Part shown: piece after piece, positions 23,788 to 30,675 of the stretch
Position numbering within the stretch: position 1 is the first letter of the stretch
How the letters are laid out: every line of letters starts with the position of its first letter
Source of the DNA: an uncultured Lachnospiraceae bacterium
GTDB lineage: Bacteria > Bacillota > Clostridia > Lachnospirales > Lachnospiraceae
Length of the DNA stretch: 64,000 nt
NCBI GenBank assembly: GCA_910578085.1
Contig: CAJTPM010000009.1
Coordinates: 77,284-141,283, forward strand
Direction of reading: 5' to 3'
Made by a program: the position numbers and the translations under genes
The notes under the pieces: generated by a model
Databases searched by the model: none
What the model saw: the letters and a program-made list of their open reading frames with translations, nothing else
Told to the model about the DNA's origin: nothing

Positions 23788-23832
23788 GCGAAGCGAGTGT
23801 GCATCGCGTAGCGTACTATGTCGTAAGACAAG
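23788..23832 (+). repeat. Dispersed palindromic repeat, family A copy 2
   Basis: GCGAAGCGAGTGTGCATCGC then GTAGCGTACTATGTCGTAAG. The hairpin is partly decayed (TACTATGTC-GTAA-GACAAGGCA). It lies 28 bases after the DUF5808 stop and 78 bases before copy 3 in the same orientation. Confidence 0.7.
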
Positions 23833-23865
23833 GCAGGAGATGAAGAGAAATTCTGCCGGCGCCGA

Positions 23866-23913
23866 GCGAAGGGAGTGTGCATCGCGTAGCGTACTATGTC
23901 GTAAGACATAGTA
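23866..23913 (+). repeat. Dispersed palindromic repeat, family A copy 3
   Basis: GCGAAGGGAGTGTGCATCGC leads into a perfect hairpin, TACTATGTC (23892-23900), GTAA tetraloop, GACATAGTA (23905-23913). The GTAA loop is of the stable GNRA type. It ends 57 bases before the rubrerythrin start. Confidence 0.7.
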
Positions 23914-23970
23914 TGAAAATAAAAAATATGTGCATATTAAGAATAAGAATGAATTCCGGAGGGATTGAAT

Positions 23971-24507
23971 ATGAGCAAATACGAAGGCACACAGACGGGG
24001 AAAAATCTGCAGGCGGCTTTTGCAGGGGAGACACAGGCGAGGAGCAAATACACTTATTTTGCATCGGTGGCAAAAAAGGAAGGTTATGAGCAGATCGCGG
24101 AAATCTTTCTGGAAACCGCAGAGAATGAGAGAGAACACGCGAAACTGTGGTTCCAGGAGATGGACGGTATCGGGGATACGGCGTACAATCTCGGCTCTGC
24201 GGCGGCAGGTGAGCACTATGAGTGGACGGATATGTATGCAGGATTTGCGAAAACAGCGGAGGAGGAAGGTTTTACCGAACTTGCGGCAAAATTTCGTATG
24301 GTGGCGGAGATCGAGAAGTACCATGAGGAGCGCTACAGAGCGCTGATCAGGAATGTGGAGACTGCACAGGTATTTGAGAAGAGTGAAGTGAAGGTCTGGG
24401 AGTGCAGAAACTGCGGGCATATTGTGGTCGGCAAAAAAGCGCCGGAGATCTGTCCGGTATGTTCTCATCCTCAGGGGTATTTCGAGATCAAGGCGGAAAA
24501 TTACTAG
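23971..24507 (+). CDS. rbr: Rubrerythrin
   Basis: 178 residues from ATG 23971, preceded by GGAGGG at 7 bases; a TTG two codons upstream is rejected. The N-terminal ferritin-like four-helix domain (1 to about 140) has the di-iron ligands in FAGETQARSKYTYFA, AENEREHAKLW, and EEEGFTELAAKFRMVAEIEKYHEERY. The C-terminal rubredoxin domain has the iron-binding cysteines in WECRNCGHI and CPVCSHP. It reduces hydrogen peroxide in anaerobes. It is a single gene with a terminator-like hairpin after it. Confidence 0.96.
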   Translation: MSKYEGTQTGKNLQAAFAGETQARSKYTYFASVAKKEGYEQIAEIFLETAENEREHAKLWFQEMDGIGDTAYNLGSAAAGEHYEWTDMYAGFAKTAEEEGFTELAAKFRMVAEIEKYHEERYRALIRNVETAQVFEKSEVKVWECRNCGHIVVGKKAPEICPVCSHPQGYFEIKAENY

Positions 24508-24537
24508 ACGGTATGGAATCCAGATTGTATTTGGAGG

Positions 24538-24573
24538 GAGGCTCCTGTATCTGTGGGATGTGGGAGCCTTTTC
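24538..24573 (+). terminator. Terminator-like hairpin after rubrerythrin
   Basis: AGGCTCC (24540-24546) pairs with GGAGCCT and is followed by TTTTC near 24570. The loop is about 17 bases, which makes the hairpin less stable than a typical terminator. Confidence 0.5.
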
Positions 24574-24611
24574 GGGAAATACATGTTATAAATGACAGGA
24601 TGAGAAAGAAA

Positions 24612-25694
24612 ATGAACATAAAGATATTTGTCATGACACATAAACTGTTTGAACGGCCGAACGATCCCATGTATGTCCCGCTACAGGTAGGACATGCGCT
24701 GCATGGAACGCTTGATGAGAGTTACCTGCGGGATGATGGGGGGGAGGACAATATTTCCGGCCAGAATCCGTATTTCAGCGAACTGACCGGCATGTACTGG
24801 ATCTGGAAACAGTGCCGGGATACAGATTATGTGGGGGTATGTCATTACAGACGTTTCCCTGTGATAAAGGACTGCGGGAGAGAGCGGCTTATGACGGAGG
24901 GGGACTGCGAACGGATTTTAAAAGAATATGATTTGATCACTACGGAAAAGCTTACCCTTCACAGCAACTATTATGAAGGCTTTGCGGTGGATCATAACCT
25001 GCATGATCTTCAGGTGACGGAACAGGTGGTGCAGGAAAAGTATCCGGACTTTGCGGCGTGTTTTGAGAGACTGGTACATAGCAATCAGGTGTATTTCGGC
25101 AATATCTGCGTGATGCCGAAGAGGCTTTACGATGAATACTGCAGTTTCCTGTTTGATATTTTATTTGAAGTGCAAAGGCGGATCGATGTGACCGGATACG
25201 ATGGTTACAGAAAGCGGGTGTTCGGATTTTTGTCGGAGTTTTTGCAGATGGTCTGGATTCAGGTGAGGGGACTGAAACCTTATGAATGTCGGATCGCGAT
25301 CATCGGCGAAAAGTTTGAGACAGGGGAAGTGAAGCGGACTCTCAGCGGTTTCTTTAAGAACAGAGATGTGCAGGGAGCAAAGGATTACTTTTTAAAATGT
25401 TATGAAAAAAGACCGGATATTCTGATGGAAGCGTCGGATATTACAGGGGATCTGCGGATCTGCATGCAGATTATTTCCACCTGTGAGTTTGAAAAAAGCG
25501 CTTCGGGCAGCTGCATTCTGGACAAGGAAAACGATATGCAGAGATTGGTTTTGCTGTTTAAGGCGTTGAATGGCGCAGTACTTCGGATGAGCAAAGGGGA
25601 GGACACGGAAGCTGACAGGGGGATGCTGGAAAGTGGGTTGATTACGGAGACGGGGGTTGCGGTAGCGAGGAGAGTGATGGGGGTAGAGAAATAA
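24612..25694 (+). CDS. DUF4422 domain protein (putative glycosyltransferase)
   Basis: About 360 residues from ATG 24612 (MNIKIFVMTHK); an ATG at 24600 is the alternative. The DUF4422 domain covers roughly 1-250: IKIFVMTHKLFERPNDPMYVPLQVG, ISGQNPYFSELTGMYWIWKQ, VGVCHYRRFP and NQVYFGNICVMPKRLYDEYC. It is usually found in capsule and polysaccharide clusters and is thought to be a glycosyltransferase, without biochemical proof known to me. The C-terminal ~110 residues are less conserved and partly helical. No other polysaccharide genes adjoin it except the GT2 fusion 1 kb upstream. Confidence 0.85.
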   Translation: MNIKIFVMTHKLFERPNDPMYVPLQVGHALHGTLDESYLRDDGGEDNISGQNPYFSELTGMYWIWKQCRDTDYVGVCHYRRFPVIKDCGRERLMTEGDCERILKEYDLITTEKLTLHSNYYEGFAVDHNLHDLQVTEQVVQEKYPDFAACFERLVHSNQVYFGNICVMPKRLYDEYCSFLFDILFEVQRRIDVTGYDGYRKRVFGFLSEFLQMVWIQVRGLKPYECRIAIIGEKFETGEVKRTLSGFFKNRDVQGAKDYFLKCYEKRPDILMEASDITGDLRICMQIISTCEFEKSASGSCILDKENDMQRLVLLFKALNGAVLRMSKGEDTEADRGMLESGLITETGVAVARRVMGVEK

Positions 25695-25700
25695 TTTTTC

Positions 25701-25729
25701 TTGCGCCGACTGAAAGAGTATGGTATAGT
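25701..25729 (+). promoter_or_regulatory. Promoter of the candidate antitoxin RNA
   Basis: TTGCGC (25701-25706), 17 bases, TATAGT (25724-25729). The sequence around and after it (ending ATAAAAACAACCG) is closely matched by the opposing promoter at 26024-25996. Confidence 0.6.
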
Positions 25730-25735
25730 AAACAT

Positions 25736-25824
25736 ATAAAAACAACCGCCCACAAGGTGGGTTGACCTTTGGAAAAGTAGAAAATCCACCCGGCTACTCG
25801 GTCAAAGTTTAGGGGTGGTTTTTC
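25736..25824 (+). ncRNA. Candidate type I antitoxin RNA (RatA-like)
   Basis: A ~88-base transcript is predicted from the promoter at 25701-25729. It ends in a strong terminator: AAAATCCACCC (25781-25791) with GGGGTGGTTTTT (25812-25823). Its 5' part (ACAACCGCCCACAAGGTGGG then TTGACCTTTGG) resembles the 5' part of the opposing toxin mRNA. The toxin transcript, running the other way, would cross this RNA at its 3' end if it does not stop near 25834. It encodes nothing plausible. Base-pairing could therefore use the 3' overlap or the shared 5' hairpin. Confidence 0.55.
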
Positions 25825-25833
25825 TATGTATGG

Positions 25834-25932
25834 CTACTTACAAAATGTGAAGATGAATGTAAGTAAAGCCAAAATGAATATGCCGAAAGCCAGCAAATCA
25901 TTAAAATCAAAGTTATTCTTCTGATTTTCCAT
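25834..25932 (-). CDS. Small hydrophobic toxin, holin-like/TxpA type
   Basis: A 32-residue peptide starting MENQKNNFDFNDLLAFG and continuing IFILALLTFIFTFCK. It is one membrane helix with the ILALLTFI core typical of 'putative holin-like toxins' (TxpA and relatives). The ribosome site is exceptionally strong: GGAGGTGAT, 4 bases before the ATG at 25932. A second ATG at 25947 is in frame but overlaps that site. It has its own promoter on the minus strand and faces a short RNA gene. This is the standard layout of a type I toxin-antitoxin locus, where the peptide damages the membrane if the RNA is lost. Confidence 0.7.
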   Translation of the reverse strand: MENQKNNFDFNDLLAFGIFILALLTFIFTFCK

Positions 25933-25995
25933 AGGCATCACCTCCATTCCAATAGGATGAAAGGTCAGCCCACCCTGCTACACGGTTGTTTTTAT

Positions 25996-26024
25996 AGTCT
26001 ATCATACTATTTTAAATCGCACAA
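25996..26024 (-). promoter_or_regulatory. Promoter of the toxin mRNA
   Basis: On the minus strand TTGTGC (26024-26019), 17 bases, TAGACT (26001-25996). Transcription starts about 60 bases before the toxin ATG. The leader includes ACAACCGTG...AGGGTGGGCTGACCTTT, closely matching the antitoxin RNA leader. Confidence 0.6.
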
Positions 26025-26179
26025 TAATTTTCCCGTTATTTTTGTTTTATTTTTTGTCAAAATCGATGAAATGTATTATACTGTAATCAGAGAAGCAACC
26101 GGCGACTGCGGACATTGCCCGCAGGAAGAACCGGCTGGCAGATTGGCTATGCACTGTGATGCAGGAAAGGAGCGCCGCT

Positions 26180-26488
26180 ATGAAATGCAGAAGAACACCA
26201 ATGGAAGCGGAAGTAGTAAAGTATGAACAGGGGATGGGGTTAGAAGACGGATACGAGCTGTGGTCCGATATTGTGACAAAAATCTGGATCATTACGGACT
26301 CTTTAGTCAAGGTGACAAAGCCGGACGGATCGATCTTATGTCCTTACATTTCTCACAGGAGAGGACGTACTTTTATCAATGAGGACGACTACATAATCAT
26401 TGATCATGACGGCACAAAACATGTCTGTGGAGCGGATAAGATATTCAGCCGTTATGAACCCATCGATCTGGATAAAATTCTGGATTAA
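26180..26488 (+). CDS. Hypothetical protein with phage-type PGDYG-like fold
   Basis: 102 residues from ATG 26180, which follows GGAAAGGAG at 7 bases. The opening MKCRRTPMEAEVVKYEQG and ending FINEDDYIIIDHDGTKHVCG then ADKIFSRYEPI recall small phage proteins of the PGDYG type (usually MKYRKKP...W/YII.....E.Y.C....F...YEPV). The middle is unrelated to anything I know. It has no membrane segment. It could be a leftover of a prophage or a domesticated single gene; there are no other clear phage genes nearby apart from the GH25 lysozyme 10 kb away. Confidence 0.65.
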   Translation: MKCRRTPMEAEVVKYEQGMGLEDGYELWSDIVTKIWIITDSLVKVTKPDGSILCPYISHRRGRTFINEDDYIIIDHDGTKHVCGADKIFSRYEPIDLDKILD

Positions 26489-26589
26489 ATCTGTCATATA
26501 GGATTGATCATAATGTATGCGGAAACTGTACGGAACAGGAGCCGCGCTGCGGGGATGCTATCTGCCGCAGACAGAAAAGAGGTTAGCAA

Positions 26590-27495
26590 TTGACACTGCA
26601 GCAATTAAAATATGCTTTGACGATCGCGGACTGCGGTTCCATGAATGAGGCTGCAAAGCAGCTTTTTATTTCCCAGCCAAGTCTGTCGGAGACCATGAAA
26701 GAATTAGAGGCAGAGATCGGCATTGAGATATTTCTGCGCTCCAACAGGGGGATCAGCCTGACGCCGGAGGGGGAAGAGTTTCTGGGCTATGCGAGGCAGG
26801 TGACGGAGCAGTTTTCTCTTTTGCAGAGCAGATATATTGAGAAAAAGAAAAAGGAAAAATTCAGCGTCTCCACACAGCATTATACGTTTGCGGTGAAGGC
26901 CTTTGTGGAGACTGTGAAAAAGCTTGGCATGGAGCGCTACGAGTATGCGGTACATGAGACGACGACCTACGACGTGATCGCAAACGTCAGGTCTTTTAAG
27001 AGCGAGATCGGCGTACTGTATCTGAACGATTTCAATGAGAAAGTGATGATGAAAACGATACAGGAAAACGGGCTGGAGTTTAAGGAACTGTTTTCCTGTA
27101 ATACCTTTGTCTATCTGTGGGCGGGCCATCCTCTGGCGGGGAGAGAGGCGATCTCCATGGAGGAACTGGACGATTATCCCTGCCTGTCCTTCGATCAGGG
27201 AAAATATCACTCCCTGTTTCTGGCGGAGGAGATGAAGAGCGATTATGAATATAAGCGGCTGATCAAAGCCAACGACAGGGCTACACTGTTAAATCTGATG
27301 GTGGGATTAAACGCCTATACGCTCTGTTCGGGGATCATCTGCGAGGAATTAAACGGCAGCGACTATATGGCGATACCGCTTAAGGAAACGGAGAGAATGC
27401 GGATCGGCTATATTGTTAGAAAGGGGCAGAAGGTCAGTAAGAGCGGGAAGCTTTATATTGAGGAGTTGAAAAAATATCAGGCGATGGCGATGTAG
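26590..27495 (+). CDS. LysR-family transcriptional regulator
   Basis: A 301-residue LysR-type regulator. The N-terminal winged helix is clear: LQQLKYALTIADCGSMNEAA, KQLFISQPSLSETMKELEAE and GIEIFLRSNRGISLTPEGEEFL. The effector-binding domain follows (about 90-295). The start is TTG 26590, preceded by GAGG at 8 bases. The next gene is a MetQ-like lipoprotein with a promoter holding small dyads, so control of methionine or another amino acid uptake is likely but not proved. A 26-base imperfect direct repeat spans its stop codon (27478-27503 and 27515-27540). Confidence 0.92.
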   Translation: MTLQQLKYALTIADCGSMNEAAKQLFISQPSLSETMKELEAEIGIEIFLRSNRGISLTPEGEEFLGYARQVTEQFSLLQSRYIEKKKKEKFSVSTQHYTFAVKAFVETVKKLGMERYEYAVHETTTYDVIANVRSFKSEIGVLYLNDFNEKVMMKTIQENGLEFKELFSCNTFVYLWAGHPLAGREAISMEELDDYPCLSFDQGKYHSLFLAEEMKSDYEYKRLIKANDRATLLNLMVGLNAYTLCSGIICEELNGSDYMAIPLKETERMRIGYIVRKGQKVSKSGKLYIEELKKYQAMAM

Positions 27496-27540
27496 AAAGA
27501 ATGTCGGAAGCTGTCAGGCAATGGCGATGTAAAAAGGATG
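27478..27540 (+). repeat. 26-bp imperfect direct repeat over the LysR stop codon
   Basis: Units at 27478-27503 and 27515-27540 match at 23 of 26 positions (CAGGCGATGGCGATGTAGAA versus CAGGCAATGGCGATGTAAAA). The first includes the stop codon. It looks like a small duplication of the gene's 3' end. Confidence 0.6.
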
Positions 27541-27630
27541 CGAGTGGCACTATCCAGCGCTGGCATGACGGCTGTGAAGAAGTGTCTTTTGATATAGGTT
27601 TACCCTATAACCGAATAAAGGTTTCGCGTA

Positions 27631-27660
27631 TTAACACTTTTTTTCATGCAGAGGTATAAT
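27631..27660 (+). promoter_or_regulatory. Promoter of the MetQ-like gene
   Basis: TTAACA (27631-27636), an 18-base spacer and TATAAT (27655-27660). Just upstream, near 27593-27624, are two small dyads, ATAGG-TTTAC-CCTAT and AACC-GAATAAA-GGTT, that could bind the neighbouring LysR regulator. No riboswitch fold is evident in the short leader. Confidence 0.6.
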
Positions 27661-27708
27661 GTTCCTTGTCAGATAAAATAAAGTGATGAATTAAGAGGAG
27701 GAAACATT

Positions 27709-28644
27709 ATGAAGAAAAGAGTTTTGGCAGTCCTTTTGACAGGCGTGCTTGCGGCAGGAATTTTAACGGGCTGCGGCGGCGCGGCGGAGGATGCGGCAGC
27801 AGACGCACAGGTGGCGGAAGAGACACCGGCTGAGGAAGAGACGCCCGCAGAGGAGACAGCCGAGGAGGCAGCGCCTGCGGAAAGCGAAGAGGCAGGCGGG
27901 ACGGCAGAAGAAAAAGGAACCATCACCATCGCGGCATCTCCCACACCCCATGCGGAGATTCTGGAAGCGGCAAAGCCGATTTTAGCGGAGCAGGGCTGGA
28001 ATCTGGAGATCACAGTGTTTGATGATTATATTCTGCCCAACCAGGTGGTGGACAGCGGAGAACTGGATGCCAATTATTTCCAGCACATCCCCTATCTGGA
28101 CGAGTTCAACGAGCAGCAGGGCACACAGCTTGTAAACGCGGGCGGTATTCATTACGAGCCTTTCGGTATTTATCCGGGTACAAAGAAGACATTGGATGAG
28201 GTGGCAGACGGCGATGTGATCGCAGTGCCCAACGACACCACGAACGAAGCGAGAGCATTGCTCCTTTTACAGGACAACGGCCTGATCACACTGAAAGAGG
28301 GAGCGGGCCTGACCGCCACTGTACAGGATATCGAAGAAAACCCTCACAAGCTGGAGATCCAGGAGCTGGAAGCGGCGCAGGTGCCCAGAGTTGTGGGCGA
28401 AGTGGCCTATGTTGTATTAAACGGCAACTATGCGCTACAGGCAGGGTTCAGCGTTGCGAAGGATTCCATTGCATATGAGAGCGCTGATTCCGAGGCGGCA
28501 AAGACCTATGTGAATGTGATCGCAGTTAAAGAGGGCAATGAGAATAACGAAGGCATCAAGGCGCTGGTAGACGCCCTGAAATCCGATGAGATCAAACAGT
28601 ATATCAATGATAACTATGATGGTGCGGTGATTCCGTTTGACTAA
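27709..28644 (+). CDS. MetQ/NlpA-family substrate-binding lipoprotein
   Basis: A 311-residue lipoprotein. Residues 1-21 are a signal peptide with lipobox LTGC (Cys22). An Ala/Glu/Pro-rich linker follows to about residue 68. The NlpA binding domain holds ITIAASPTPHAEILEAAKPIL, VFDDYILPNQVVDSGELDANYFQHIPYLDEF and NYALQAGFSVAKDS. Members deliver methionine (or related amino acids) to the MetNI ABC importer. No metN or metI lies next to it, so it is an orphan binding protein that must use a transporter encoded elsewhere. AGGAGG lies before the ATG; a strong terminator follows. Confidence 0.92.
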   Translation: MKKRVLAVLLTGVLAAGILTGCGGAAEDAAADAQVAEETPAEEETPAEETAEEAAPAESEEAGGTAEEKGTITIAASPTPHAEILEAAKPILAEQGWNLEITVFDDYILPNQVVDSGELDANYFQHIPYLDEFNEQQGTQLVNAGGIHYEPFGIYPGTKKTLDEVADGDVIAVPNDTTNEARALLLLQDNGLITLKEGAGLTATVQDIEENPHKLEIQELEAAQVPRVVGEVAYVVLNGNYALQAGFSVAKDSIAYESADSEAAKTYVNVIAVKEGNENNEGIKALVDALKSDEIKQYINDNYDGAVIPFD

Positions 28645-28696
28645 ATTGTTGTTAATAACAAATAGAAAATTTTGAAAAGTATCTCAATAGTGTTAT

Positions 28697-28734
28697 GAAA
28701 AAATCCTGCTGTTCTAAAACAGCAGGATTTTTTT
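28697..28734. terminator. Bidirectional intrinsic terminator after the MetQ-like gene
   Basis: AATCCTGCTGTT, a CTAA loop, AACAGCAGGATT and seven T's. The A-run on the left gives a U-run on the other strand, so it can also stop the hipA transcript coming from the right. Confidence 0.9.
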
Positions 28735-28739
28735 GTGAT

Positions 28740-28835
28740 GCCCGCTCGCGGAAGCGGGCAAGGTGTTGGTTGGCATAAATCTGTTTGTGAAGCAGACAAG
28801 TGTCGGCTGGCGTAAATCTGTTCGTGAGATATCAG
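28740..28835. repeat. Short hairpin plus ~33-bp direct repeat downstream of hipA-like gene
   Basis: GCCCGCT-CGCGGA-AGCGGGC (28740-28759) is followed by two similar units, GTGTTGGTTGGCATAAATCT (from 28763) and GTGTCGGCTGGCGTAAATCT (from 28800), each continuing with GTT(T/C)GTGA. About 85-90% identity over ~31 bases. No coding frame uses them. Confidence 0.55.
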
Positions 28836-30040
28836 ATATGACTGTTTCTCCGATTTTTCCACAGATCCTTTCCGGCCTGAAAGGCCCGGAGATTTTCCTG
28901 TTTTCTCTCGAAAAGCTCCTTTAATTTTGGAATTCTGATCCGGCGTTCGACAACTTCCATCTCATAAATCGAAAAATCCATATCCGCCCTGTCGATATCT
29001 ACAAGGGAGCGGTTCTGGACATACTGCAGCAGTCTGCTCTCCTTTTCAACAAAGGAATGGGTTTTAATATCATCTATTCTCATCCGGGACAGCGCTTCAT
29101 AGGGGATGTCGTAAAACATGGAATTCCCCGAATCATAGATTGGCGCAAATCCGAGTATCTGCAGCGTATCAGGATTTCTTACCACAGCGATATTGTTCAT
29201 ATGTCTGTCCGTATTTGTCAGAAGATAATCCGTCATGATCTGATAATCCATAAAATCCGTGAAATCCTGTTCCGCCATGCCGAGCGACAAACAGACTTTT
29301 TTCAGCGGATAATAATAGGATTCATTCTGTTTTATTTTGACTGTCTGCAGTAATTCCCATGCGCTGATGCACTCCAGATTTTCACTGCAGAAATCGTAGC
29401 ACATGCAGCCGAGACCGTCTACGTTGCCGTCAACCTGTACCCACACGGGGGCATAGGCGGTATAATTGGAAAATCCCAGCTGTTCATGTAATTTTGTGGC
29501 AAATATTTCATTCAGGCTCTGCTGATAGGACTGTCCGTAGTTTCCCTTGATCATATACCGGCGGCCATCCGCGGCAATACACCATTTTTTCTGCAGTTCC
29601 CCCTGGGAGGAGGCACAGTCAAATCCTGTCTTTTTCCGGAGATCAATGATGCGGTCTCTGTTGAGCGTGACGTCGCCGAAAGTATCCACAAAATCATTGG
29701 TAAATAAATTGGTATCCTTCCAAGTTAAATCCGCGCCTCTGGGTTTGATCCAATAACAGTCGGACAGACTGAGCGCCAGATTATTGACAAGTACGCTGCC
29801 CGTCGAGGTATAGCCCAGCTTCTGGAGAGCGTTCTTTACGCCGTGTCTTGTCTTTGGGATTGCCCGATCCCGCCACCAGTCATGAAATTTCATGTTATTC
29901 ATATGTCCGCCCAGCGGGAAATGTGCCGCTGCAGCTTCATTTCGTCTGACATTTCCCAAAATGCCATCATCGGAAATTTCCATCAGACAGACAGGAATAT
30001 CCTTATGCATCAGATAGTATTCTTTCTCGTTTTTTGCCAT
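28832..30040 (-). CDS. HipA-like serine/threonine kinase (toxin candidate)
   Basis: A 402-residue protein. The C-terminal kinase half resembles HipA_C: RYMIKGNYG with candidate ATP-binding Lys165, LNEIFATKLHEQLGF, DYLLTNTDRHMNNI (catalytic Asp278 and Asn283) and GFAPIYDSGNSMFYD (metal-binding Asp303). The N-terminal ~130 residues differ from E. coli HipA and include a conserved-looking HMNNMKFHDWWRDRAIP segment seen in Firmicutes relatives. HipA kinases phosphorylate translation factors such as glutamyl-tRNA synthetase. It lies 18 bases after the XRE gene, forming an operon with the regulator first, as in hipBA. Toxicity is inferred. Confidence 0.8.
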   Translation of the reverse strand: MAKNEKEYYLMHKDIPVCLMEISDDGILGNVRRNEAAAAHFPLGGHMNNMKFHDWWRDRAIPKTRHGVKNALQKLGYTSTGSVLVNNLALSLSDCYWIKPRGADLTWKDTNLFTNDFVDTFGDVTLNRDRIIDLRKKTGFDCASSQGELQKKWCIAADGRRYMIKGNYGQSYQQSLNEIFATKLHEQLGFSNYTAYAPVWVQVDGNVDGLGCMCYDFCSENLECISAWELLQTVKIKQNESYYYPLKKVCLSLGMAEQDFTDFMDYQIMTDYLLTNTDRHMNNIAVVRNPDTLQILGFAPIYDSGNSMFYDIPYEALSRMRIDDIKTHSFVEKESRLLQYVQNRSLVDIDRADMDFSIYEMEVVERRIRIPKLKELFERKQENLRAFQAGKDLWKNRRNSHI

Positions 30041-30058
30041 AGAGTACGTTGCCTCCCA

Positions 30059-30463
30059 TCAGCTCCACAAAATATCTTCTTCTTTATCGTATCTGCAATC
30101 TCTGTTGAATTTTTCCTGAATAGCATAGAAATCGCGGAACAGGTCCTCAAGGTAAAGAACAAGATTCTGTTCCTTTACACCGTTCAGGTCGTCTTCAATA
30201 TATATTTTGTTTCCCCGCATGTCGGAGATAAGTTTCCGCGTTTCGTCATAATAATAAAACGTTCCGTCTCTTCCCGCTATTTTTTGAAATGCCGAATCAG
30301 TTTCCGGTAAAGCTCTCGCCAGAAGATTCACCACATAGGGTGCCGGCGAGGCTTCTTTCTGCTCCCACTTACGCAGGGTGCTGAGCGGTATCCCATAGGC
30401 TTCGGCAAATGATTTCTGTGTCATGCCGGTAGATTCTCTGAGTTCTTTTATATCAAAAAACAT
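30059..30463 (-). CDS. XRE-family regulator, HipB-like partner of the kinase
   Basis: A 134-residue protein. Residues 1-60 are a helix-turn-helix: MFFDIKELRESTGMTQKSFA then EAYGIPLSTLRKWEQKEASP and APYVVNLLARAL. The C-terminal ~70 residues (GTFYYYDETRKLISDMRGNK, LYLEDLFRDFYAIQEKFNRD) are longer than in E. coli HipB and may contact the kinase. Its promoter is overlapped by a large inverted repeat, as expected for autoregulation. AGGTGCAC precedes the ATG. Together with the downstream kinase it forms a HipBA-like module. Confidence 0.85.
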   Translation of the reverse strand: MFFDIKELRESTGMTQKSFAEAYGIPLSTLRKWEQKEASPAPYVVNLLARALPETDSAFQKIAGRDGTFYYYDETRKLISDMRGNKIYIEDDLNGVKEQNLVLYLEDLFRDFYAIQEKFNRDCRYDKEEDILWS

Positions 30464-30477
30464 AGTGCACCTCCGAG

Positions 30478-30524
30478 GTAATCAATTTGGATAGTTCAAA
30501 AATAATTATATCCAAATTGGTTAC
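30478..30524. promoter_or_regulatory. Inverted-repeat operator of the hipBA-like operon
   Basis: GTAATCAATTTGGATA (30478-30493) and TATCCAAATTGGTTAC (30509-30524) match at 15 of 16 positions around a 15-base centre. The spacing puts both half-sites on one face of DNA, about three turns apart. Confidence 0.75.
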
Positions 30525-30534
30525 TAAAAGTCAA
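30505..30534 (-). promoter_or_regulatory. Promoter of the hipBA-like operon
   Basis: On the minus strand TTGACT (30534-30529), 18 bases, TATAAT (30510-30505). The -10 box and spacer lie inside the operator, so a bound XRE protein would exclude RNA polymerase. Confidence 0.7.
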
Positions 30535-30675
30535 TTATTTCTCTCAAATTATTTACGGAAATCGAGTTTATTATACACCGGAATTATAATTAAGAAATCT
30601 GCAGGCGCGACAGTTTAATGCAGCAACAGTCCCACAGGTGCGGAAGGATTTCACCCGCAGGCAACCTCTCTACGG

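Noticed and set aside
25957..26226. Plus-strand frame over the toxin promoter
   Set aside because: It crosses a convincing minus-strand promoter and the start of another gene and has no ribosome site.
27500..27708. SAM riboswitch or T-box upstream of the MetQ-like gene
   Set aside because: The transcript leader from the good promoter is only about 45 bases and has no such structure.
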